Shown here piece by piece: positions 1-5,068 of a stretch of 5,068 nt of DNA. Each line of letters begins with the position of its first letter. Position 1 is the first letter of the stretch. The stretch is from Fidelibacterota bacterium (GTDB lineage: Bacteria > Fidelibacterota > Fidelibacteria > Fidelibacterales > Fidelibacteraceae). The position numbers and the translations under genes were made by a program. The stretch spans positions 1-5,068 of the forward strand of contig JAFGVT010000040.1 of NCBI GenBank assembly GCA_016937825.1. The letters are read 5' to 3'. The notes beneath the pieces were generated by a model. The model was given only the letters and a program-made list of their open reading frames with translations. It was not told the origin of the DNA and did no database searches.

Positions 1-324
<324 letters not shown>

Positions 325-406
325 CGTATTTAAATTCAATATGTTTGGTAGCCGCGTGAACTGTAGTAGCATCGTTTGTCCACCTCTATTACTATCATAT
401 AAGATA
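325..406 (+). other. 23S-5S internal transcribed spacer
   Basis: This is an AT-rich spacer of about 82 bases between the 23S and 5S genes. I looked for a tRNA (T-loop GTTCRANNC, acceptor pairing) and for a promoter, and found neither. It is presumably removed during processing of the rRNA precursor. Its left boundary depends on the uncertain 23S 3' end. Confidence 0.75.
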
Positions 407-527
407 TTTCCGGGCGACAATATCGCTGGGGAGACACCTCTTCCCATTTCGAACAGAGAAGTTAAGCCCAGCAGAGCCGATGGTACTGCACTGGAAACGG
501 TGTGGGAGAGTAGGTCATCGCCGGAAA
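407..527 (+). rRNA. rrf: 5S ribosomal RNA
   Basis: This is a complete 5S rRNA of about 121 bases, the usual bacterial length. The two ends pair as helix I: TTTCCGG at 407-413 with CCGGAAA at 521-527. The conserved loop-C segment CATTTCGAACAGAGAAGTTAAG contains the CGAAC motif at 450-454. The loop-E/helix-IV strand GATGGTACT is at 479-487, and its partner GGGAGAGTAGGTC follows at 504-516. It is the last gene of the rRNA operon, in the normal 23S-5S order. The exact ends are uncertain by one to three bases, since the outermost T-A pairs may be trimmed. Confidence 0.96.
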
Positions 528-532
528 CCATT

Positions 533-563
533 ATGACCCCGCCACTGGCGGGGTCATTTTTTT
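533..563 (+). terminator. Rho-independent terminator of the rRNA operon
   Basis: A perfect GC-rich inverted repeat pairs ATGACCCCGCC (533-543) with GGCGGGGTCAT (547-557). It forms an 11 bp stem around a three-base ACT loop. A run of seven T (557-563) follows directly. It begins five bases after the end of 5S rRNA, where an rRNA operon terminator is expected. There is no matching T run on the other strand, so it should work in the + direction only. Confidence 0.95.
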
Positions 564-564
564 A

Positions 565-594
565 TGGAAAAGTATTTTAACCCGCCCTTATACT
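565..594 (+). promoter_or_regulatory. Candidate sigma-70-type promoter for cca
   Basis: TGGAAA (565-570, four of six matches to TTGACA) and TATACT (589-594, five of six matches to TATAAT) are separated by 18 bases. The terminator just upstream would isolate cca from the rRNA operon, so a promoter is expected in this gap of about 43 bases. Transcription would start near 600-602, only about five to seven bases before the ATG at 607. The -10 match is good and the -35 is mediocre. If the organism uses a Bacteroidota-type sigma factor, this consensus may not apply. Confidence 0.45.
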
Positions 595-606
595 GTGTAA
601 ATTTGC

Positions 607-2046
607 ATGATGAAAATTGATTTAAAACAATTACTTGACGAACAGCCGGATATCTACGCCCTCATTCAGCGTCTCTCAGATGTCGCGCAGGCACGGAACC
701 TGAGGGCCTATCTCGTCGGCGGCTTCGTCCGCGATCTCTTTATCGCCCGGAAAAACAAGGATATCGATATCGTTGTTGTCGGTGACGGCCTTGCCTTCGC
801 CGACGCCGTATCTTCAGCCCTTAATGCCTACCCGGTCGTTAAATTCGAAGAATTCGGAACGGCTATGATCCCCCTGAAGCAGGTGGACCTGGAGATCGTT
901 TCCGCACGAAGCGAAGTGTATCAGAAACATTCCAGGAACCCCAAAGTTCGGTTCACCGGTTTGGATGAAGACCTGAAACGCAGGGATTTCACCATCAACT
1001 CCATGGCGATCTGCATTAACCGGGATGCCTTCGGCGAATTCATCGACCCTTTCAGGGGGATGCAGGACCTGAAAGCCCAAAAGATCATTACGCCGCTTGA
1101 CCCTCAGGAAACCTTTTTCGAGGATCCCCTCCGGATGCTGCGGGCGGTCCGCTTCGCCGCCCAGCTCTCGTTTGTCATCGAAGAAAAAACCTTTGACGCC
1201 ATCGTCAGGGATGCGCAGCGTATCGACATCATTTCTAAAGAACGCGTACGCGACGAATTTCTTAAGATCTTAATGAGCCCTTCCCCGGCATGGGGCATCG
1301 ATCTTCTTTACCGCTCCGGCCTGATGGCCTGTCTTTTTCCCGAGATCATCGCGTTGCAGGGAGTAGACAGCCAGGAGGGACTGCGCCATAAGGACGTGTA
1401 TGACCATACGCTGAAGGTCCTGGAGAATGTTGCGCTCTATGAAGGCGATCTGATCCTTCGCCTTGCGGCGCTTTTCCATGATATCGGCAAGCCGCGGACA
1501 AAACGCTTTGTCGAGGGCTCCGGCTGGACCTTTCACGGTCACGAGGAAGTCGGCGCAAGAATGTTTGAAAAGATGGGAAAAATATTACGTCTTCCTGCCC
1601 GGGACATCAAATTGGTCGCGCGTCTGATACGCCTGCATCTTCGCCCGATCGCCGTGGCGGATGACGGTGTCACCGACAGTGCGATCCGCCGCCTGATGGT
1701 GGAAGCCGGAGAGGATATCGACGCCCTGCTTACCCTTTGCCGTGCCGATATCACGTCTAAGAACCCGCAGCGGGTCAAACGCTATCTTTCAAACTTTGAA
1801 CAGGTGGAAAAACGCATCGCGGAAGTCGGAGAAAAAGACGCTTTGCGCGCCTTTCAATCTCCGCTTGATGGGAAAGAGATCATGCAGATGTTCGGCCTGA
1901 AACCCGGGCCACGGGTGGGAACGATCAAAAAGCACATCGAAGAGGCCATTCTTGAAGGTGAGATCGAAAATTCCTATGAGGCCGCAAAGGCCTACGCGGA
2001 AAAAAATAAAGAAAAACTCATAGACATGTATCTAATAAATCATTAG
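607..2046 (+). CDS. cca: CCA tRNA nucleotidyltransferase with HD domain
   Basis: This 479-residue class II nucleotidyltransferase is expected to build or repair the 3'-terminal CCA of tRNAs from CTP and ATP in the cytoplasm. The nucleotidyltransferase head shows LVGGFVRD (36-43), the metal-binding DID (52-54), RRDFTINSMA (125-134), and EDPLR (172-176), the EDxxR motif that recognises CTP/ATP. DPLRMLRAVRF continues to about residue 183, and KERVRDEFLKIL is at 211-222. An HD phosphohydrolase domain follows: H267, H291-D292 in LFHDIGK, H310/H312, H344 and probably D381. In E. coli Cca such a domain has phosphatase and 2',3'-cyclic phosphodiesterase activity. Length and the C-terminal helices fit the HD-containing family, and no key residue is missing. 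ATG codons at 607 and 610 are both possible starts. Neither has a Shine-Dalgarno sequence, and no other Met occurs before residue 87. A poly(A) polymerase or A-adding enzyme of the same superfamily is a less likely alternative. The sequence style resembles FCB-group homologues. Confidence 0.95.
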   Translation: MMKIDLKQLLDEQPDIYALIQRLSDVAQARNLRAYLVGGFVRDLFIARKNKDIDIVVVGDGLAFADAVSSALNAYPVVKFEEFGTAMIPLKQVDLEIVSARSEVYQKHSRNPKVRFTGLDEDLKRRDFTINSMAICINRDAFGEFIDPFRGMQDLKAQKIITPLDPQETFFEDPLRMLRAVRFAAQLSFVIEEKTFDAIVRDAQRIDIISKERVRDEFLKILMSPSPAWGIDLLYRSGLMACLFPEIIALQGVDSQEGLRHKDVYDHTLKVLENVALYEGDLILRLAALFHDIGKPRTKRFVEGSGWTFHGHEEVGARMFEKMGKILRLPARDIKLVARLIRLHLRPIAVADDGVTDSAIRRLMVEAGEDIDALLTLCRADITSKNPQRVKRYLSNFEQVEKRIAEVGEKDALRAFQSPLDGKEIMQMFGLKPGPRVGTIKKHIEEAILEGEIENSYEAAKAYAEKNKEKLIDMYLINH

Positions 2047-2051
2047 ATTAC
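2028..2051 (+). other. AT-rich hairpin across the cca stop codon
   Basis: ATCTAAT (2030-2036) pairs perfectly with ATTAGAT (2042-2048) around a five-base loop. Two further pairs are possible if T2049 is bulged. The stem covers the cca stop codon TAG (2044-2046). It has no T run after it and almost no GC, so it is unlikely to terminate transcription. At most it may pause transcription or affect stability between cca and the next gene, and it may be chance. Confidence 0.25.
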
Positions 2052-2075
2052 AAACTAGGATTAAGCAGGCAAAAT

Positions 2076-2081
2076 AAAGGA
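2076..2081 (+). promoter_or_regulatory. Ribosome binding site of the tyrosine-kinase gene
   Basis: AAAGGA lies six bases before the ATG at 2088. This favours that start over the in-frame Met codons 8 (2109) and 18 (2139), which have no comparable sequence at this spacing. Confidence 0.7.
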
Positions 2082-2087
2082 AAATTT

Positions 2088-4409
2088 ATGGATAATACGA
2101 ACGAAAACATGAACAGGAATCTCGTTCAGGGTTTTTCTATGAAGGAAGACAACGAGCTGAATCTTCGGTATCTTGTGCAGGTGGTCATGCAGCGCATTCA
2201 TGTTGTGATCATCATGTTCCTTTTGATCTTTATCGGGACCATTCTTTATACGCTGAACCAGGCAAAGGTCTATAAGTCCGAAACGCAGATCCTCATCGAG
2301 AACGGGGTTGCGGCCGGCGGTGTCTTCGAGCAAATGACCCCCTTTATCAATAACCAGATGGCCATCAACAATGAGATCCAGATCATTACGTCGCGGGCGA
2401 TCTCGGAACGTACGATCAACAGCCTTCTCATAAGCTATCCCCTGGATTCCTTGTATCTGTTCGACCGGGGCCTTCTGCTGGAGAACCAGTCCTTCTCAAC
2501 CCGCCTGCGCAAACAACTGAAGAAGATGTTCACGCGCGAGGAGGAAAAAGTCCTTACGCTTGATGAAAAACGCAAAAATTACGTTGAACGCCTGATAGAG
2601 CAGCTGGAAGTATCCCCGGTCCGCGAAACGCAGACGATCAACATATCTCTTGAAAGTTACGATCCGGACGAAGCCGCGATCATTCTGAACGAACTGGTTA
2701 CGCAGTACTATGCGAACGACCTTGAACGCGTCAGCAATTCGGCCGGAAAGGTCAGAAGCTTCCTTGAGACACAGATCGAGGACATCGAACCGAAACTGGC
2801 CGCCATCGAAAAACAGCTCAGTGATTTTCTGGAAAAGGAAGGCGTCGTGGACCTTGCGGAAAATGCCAAACAGCTGATCCAGAAATCGGCGGAGTTCGAG
2901 GCGCAGCTCTTTGTCGCCCGGGCGGAACTCAATATCGTCAAGGATCAGCTGGTATACCTTAATCAACAGTTGAGCGAAAAACAAAAGCAGATACTTGATC
3001 ATAAACTCCAGGTCGCCAACCCTCTTATTTTGCGCTTGCGTGAAGATCTTGCATATCTTGAGAGGGAAATGATGGTTCTGAACCCTAAAGATATCAACGT
3101 ACAGCAAACCTTGCTCGAAATAGAAAATAAAAAGAAACGGCTTGAGCAAGAAACAACATTATTGATCAAGGCAGGATACCTTCCGGGAGAAATCGATCCC
3201 ATGTCGGTCAACCAGACGATCCTGGATCAGATCATTAGCTACAACGGTCAGTTGATCAGCCTGGAAACCAAAGTCGTCGAGTATGGCAAATTGAATGATT
3301 ATTATAACCGGCTGATCGAAGATATCCCCTCCACGAGCGTTTCCTACATCCGCCTGGAACGTGAACGGCAGACGCATGAACGCATCTACCTGCTGATGAA
3401 GGAACGCTATGAGGAAGCGCGTATCCAGGAAGCCTCGCAAATCTCGAATGTATACGTGATCGACAAGGCGGTTCCGCACTATATTCCCATTAAACCCAAG
3501 ACGAAACTGAATATCCTCCTCGGATTCGTGTTCGGACTTGCCGCCGGTATCGGGGTCATTCTGCTGCGCGAGTTCATGGATAATTCCATCCGGAGCAAAG
3601 AAGATCTCGAGCGTCTGGGACTTACCGTTCTGGGCATCATCCCCTCGATGTCGATCGACCGCGCCAAGAAAGTCCTTGATAAAAAATATTCGGACACGGA
3701 TGATTTCCGCAACCGGCTTATTTCACATTTCAAACCGCGGTCGCCCATCTCGGAATCCTTCCGCTCCCTGAGGACCAATCTGGAGCTTTCCGTTCCGGAC
3801 AAGGCCATTACCTCGCTGGTCGTTACGTCCGCCGGCGCCTCGGAAGGTAAATCGACCGTGATCGCCAACCTGGCGATCGCCTATGCGCAATTCGGAATGA
3901 AAGTCCTTTTGGTGGACGGCGATATGCGCAAGCCGACGATCCATAAAATGTTCTCCACTCCGAAAAAACCCGGACTGGCCAACATGATCACGAAACGGTC
4001 AAAGCTGGACGAATCGATCTTTAAGACCGAGATCGACAATCTCTATGTGATGCCCGCCGGCTCCCTGCCGCCGAATCCCTCCGAATTGCTCGGGTCCAAG
4101 GCGATGAAAGAACTTTTCGCCCAGCTGCGCAAACAGTTCGACAAGATATTCTTCGATGCCCCGCCGCTCATGGCCGTCACGGACGCCGCCCTCCTGGGTT
4201 CGCTAACGGACGGCGTGCTGTTGGTGGCGCGTGCCGGCGAAGCGCAAAAAGAGGTGGTCGTTCACTTACAGCAGGAAATGAAGAACACCAAGATCACCAT
4301 CGCCGGAACGGTCCTGAACGATGTGAATCCGAAGAACACCTCCAGCGGATACTATTACTATTACCAGCGCTACTACTTCGACAAATACTACGGAGAAAAC
4401 ACGAAATAG
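2088..4409 (+). CDS. Polysaccharide co-polymerase / tyrosine autokinase (Wzc/GumC/EpsB-like)
   Basis: This 773-residue inner-membrane protein fuses a Wzz-type chain-length/export domain to a bacterial tyrosine kinase (BY-kinase), the Wzc arrangement. It is expected to help polymerise and export capsule or exopolysaccharide, with assembly cycled by autophosphorylation. After a short cytoplasmic N-terminus, TM1 spans about 36-57. A periplasmic region of about 415 residues follows, rich in heptad-like coiled-coil stretches (about 220-300, 310-360, 385-450). A proline-rich PHYIPIKPK segment precedes TM2 (about 474-493). The cytoplasmic kinase has the EX2RX2R oligomerisation motif (E556, R559, R562), Walker A GASEGKS (583-589), Walker A' VLLVDGDMR (606-614) and Walker B IFFDAPP (687-693). 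The tail has nine tyrosines between 755 and 768, the expected phosphorylation cluster. All catalytic motifs are intact. It begins 41 bases after cca with no terminator between, so the two may be cotranscribed. No other polysaccharide gene is adjacent in this window. Confidence 0.94.
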   Translation: MDNTNENMNRNLVQGFSMKEDNELNLRYLVQVVMQRIHVVIIMFLLIFIGTILYTLNQAKVYKSETQILIENGVAAGGVFEQMTPFINNQMAINNEIQIITSRAISERTINSLLISYPLDSLYLFDRGLLLENQSFSTRLRKQLKKMFTREEEKVLTLDEKRKNYVERLIEQLEVSPVRETQTINISLESYDPDEAAIILNELVTQYYANDLERVSNSAGKVRSFLETQIEDIEPKLAAIEKQLSDFLEKEGVVDLAENAKQLIQKSAEFEAQLFVARAELNIVKDQLVYLNQQLSEKQKQILDHKLQVANPLILRLREDLAYLEREMMVLNPKDINVQQTLLEIENKKKRLEQETTLLIKAGYLPGEIDPMSVNQTILDQIISYNGQLISLETKVVEYGKLNDYYNRLIEDIPSTSVSYIRLERERQTHERIYLLMKERYEEARIQEASQISNVYVIDKAVPHYIPIKPKTKLNILLGFVFGLAAGIGVILLREFMDNSIRSKEDLERLGLTVLGIIPSMSIDRAKKVLDKKYSDTDDFRNRLISHFKPRSPISESFRSLRTNLELSVPDKAITSLVVTSAGASEGKSTVIANLAIAYAQFGMKVLLVDGDMRKPTIHKMFSTPKKPGLANMITKRSKLDESIFKTEIDNLYVMPAGSLPPNPSELLGSKAMKELFAQLRKQFDKIFFDAPPLMAVTDAALLGSLTDGVLLVARAGEAQKEVVVHLQQEMKNTKITIAGTVLNDVNPKNTSSGYYYYYQRYYFDKYYGENTK

Positions 4410-4422
4410 CACATGAACAACA

Positions 4423-4455
4423 ACAGCCCAGGCAAACAAACCCGGGCTGTATTTT
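4423..4455 (+). terminator. Candidate intrinsic terminator after the tyrosine-kinase gene
   Basis: ACAGCCC (4423-4429) pairs with GGGCTGT (4444-4450). Beyond one A-C mismatch, GG (4431-4432) pairs with CC (4441-4442), closing an eight-base A-rich loop. Only four T (4452-4455) follow, then CTGT, so termination may be partial. It sits 14 bases after the kinase stop codon and before the mutase gene, a sensible place for a transcription-unit boundary. Confidence 0.65.
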
Positions 4456-4482
4456 CTGTAATTGAAAATTTAACGGTAAGTT

Positions 4483-4487
4483 GGGGA
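4483..4487 (+). promoter_or_regulatory. Ribosome binding site of the acyl-CoA mutase gene
   Basis: The purine block GGGGA, continuing as AGA, lies five bases before the ATG at 4493. It is a moderate Shine-Dalgarno match. An in-frame TGA at 4463-4465 limits any upstream extension. The only other possible start is TTG at 4481, which would overlap this site, so ATG 4493 is preferred. Confidence 0.55.
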
Positions 4488-4492
4488 AGATC

Positions 4493-5068
4493 ATGTCAAC
4501 ATCCAGATCGGCCAAAGAGTGGTCAGAAAAAAGCTATAGACCGTATTGCCAGAAAAACAAAGAACGGTGCGACACCTTCAGGACCATGTCCAACATGGAG
4601 ATCGCACCGCTGTATACGCCCGAGGACATCAGCGCCGCTTACGACGAGAATATCGGATACCCCGGGGAATATCCCTTTACCCGCGGCGTCTACCCGACCA
4701 TGTATCGCGGACGGCTTTGGACCATGCGTCAGTACGCGGGGTTCGGGGATGCGCGGCAGTCCAACGAACGTTACAAATACTTGCTTTCGAACGGACAGAC
4801 CGGACTGTCCGTCGCTTTTGACCTGCCCACTCAGATCGGGTACGATTCCAATGATCCCATTTGCGACGGAGAGGTCGGGAAAGTCGGGGTGGCGATCGAT
4901 TCCCTGGCGGACATGGAAGTGCTCTTTGACGGCATTCCGCTGGATAAGGTATCGACGAGCATGACGATCAACTCGCCGGCAGCGGTTCTGCTCGCCATGT
5001 ATGTGGCAGTGGCGGAAAAACAGGGCGTATCCCCCGAAAAGCTTACCGGAACGATCCAGAACGACATT
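4493..5068 (+). CDS. Methylmalonyl-CoA mutase large subunit, N-terminal part (runs off window)
   Basis: This frame stays open for 192 codons to the window edge, so the C-terminus is missing. The protein matches the substrate-binding TIM-barrel start of B12-dependent acyl-CoA mutases, which interconvert methylmalonyl-CoA and succinyl-CoA in the cytoplasm. Family landmarks are TPEDI (42-46), YPGEYPFTRGVYPTMY (56-71), RLWTMRQYAGFG (74-85), GLSVAFDLPTQIGYDS (104-119), VGVAIDSLADM (131-141), VSTSMTINSPA (153-163) and GTIQND (186-191). Relative to the Propionibacterium enzyme the offset is eight residues. Y81 therefore matches Tyr89, with R74, T77 and R79 matching its CoA-contact residues and Q189 matching Gln197. 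Isobutyryl-CoA mutases have Phe and 2-hydroxyisobutyryl-CoA mutase has Ile at the Tyr89 position, so methylmalonyl-CoA is the likely substrate. The second discriminating residue, Arg207, would fall just outside. Whether the B12 domain is fused or on a separate small subunit cannot be seen. Usual names are mutB, mcmA or mcmA1. It is probably a separate unit from the kinase gene, though I found no convincing promoter in 4410-4492. Confidence 0.92.
   Translation, partial: MSTSRSAKEWSEKSYRPYCQKNKERCDTFRTMSNMEIAPLYTPEDISAAYDENIGYPGEYPFTRGVYPTMYRGRLWTMRQYAGFGDARQSNERYKYLLSNGQTGLSVAFDLPTQIGYDSNDPICDGEVGKVGVAIDSLADMEVLFDGIPLDKVSTSMTINSPAAVLLAMYVAVAEKQGVSPEKLTGTIQNDI

Noticed and set aside
325..406. 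A possible tRNA in the 23S-5S spacer.
   Set aside because: The spacer has no T-loop consensus and no acceptor-stem pairing, and at about 82 bases it has almost no room beyond a tRNA itself.
341..580. A 79-codon + frame (and a 69-codon - frame at 322-531) across the 5S region.
   Set aside because: Both run through the 5S rRNA, whose conserved structure accounts for the sequence, and the + frame also runs through the terminator.
598..605. TAAATTTG, which matches the Bacteroidota -7 promoter consensus TAnnTTTG.
   Set aside because: Transcription from it would begin after the ATG codons at 607 and 610, and no later Met occurs before residue 87 of Cca. It is most likely chance in AT-rich sequence.
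761..772. A 12-base palindrome, GATATCGATATC.
   Set aside because: It encodes the catalytic Asp-Ile-Asp-Ile of the CCA enzyme. The repeated codon pair explains the symmetry.
2496..3149. A 217-codon open frame on the - strand.
   Set aside because: It is antisense to the coiled-coil region of the kinase gene. Its Phe/Leu-rich composition is what the complement of Glu/Lys/Gln-rich codons gives, and it has no ribosome binding site or family signature that I recognise.
4457..4474. Promoter-like pieces before the mutase gene: TGTAAT (4457-4462), TTGAAA (4462-4467), TTTAAC (4469-4474).
   Set aside because: None pairs with a matching -35 or -10 element at 16-18 bases, so I did not call a promoter.
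4413..4964. A 183-codon open frame on the + strand starting just after the kinase gene.
   Set aside because: It overlaps the acyl-CoA mutase in another frame, its start falls in front of the terminator hairpin, and its translation is rich in Arg, Pro, Ser and Thr with no recognisable domain. The mutase frame explains this DNA fully.

Overview
The window looks like ordinary bacterial chromosome. Everything convincing lies on the + strand: the distal end of a ribosomal RNA operon followed by three protein genes. I see no mobile element, CRISPR array, tRNA or defence system, and nothing that amounts to a new multi-gene system.

Organism. The 23S rRNA tail resembles what I remember of Bacteroidota/Chlorobiota-type (FCB superphylum) 23S rRNA more than that of E. 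coli or Bacillus. Examples are the ACCTCTAGTGTATCTG stretch at 115-130, AGCGCTGAAAGCATATAAG around 177-195, and the CAGTAATGT / TAGTCGAGT pattern near 276-296. The CCA-enzyme protein also reads like the FCB-type family. However, two of the three protein genes have Shine-Dalgarno-like sequences and the coding GC is moderate, so a classical Bacteroides-like organism is less likely than a Chlorobiota, Marinimicrobia, Calditrichota or Cloacimonadota-type relative. This placement is from memory and tentative.

Layout. Positions 1-324 are the last part of 23S rRNA, including the peptidyl-transferase strand and the sarcin-ricin loop. A short AT-rich spacer without tRNA follows (325-406), then 5S rRNA (407-527) and a textbook intrinsic terminator (533-563). 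Immediately after it a candidate promoter (565-594) lies so close to the cca start (607) that the mRNA could be nearly leaderless. cca (607-2046) encodes a tRNA CCA nucleotidyltransferase with an HD phosphohydrolase domain. After 41 bases comes a 773-residue fused polysaccharide co-polymerase/tyrosine autokinase of the Wzc/GumC/EpsB type (2088-4409), ending in a tail with nine tyrosines. A weaker hairpin terminator lies at 4423-4455. From 4493 to the window edge is the N-terminal part of a B12-dependent acyl-CoA mutase large subunit, most likely methylmalonyl-CoA mutase.

How they work together. rRNA synthesis and tRNA 3'-end maturation are both translation-supply functions, so their adjacency makes sense. 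The tyrosine kinase would act in export or polymerisation of an envelope polysaccharide, but no glycosyltransferase, Wza-like or phosphatase gene is next to it here. The mutase belongs to propionate/succinate carbon metabolism and appears to be a separate transcription unit.
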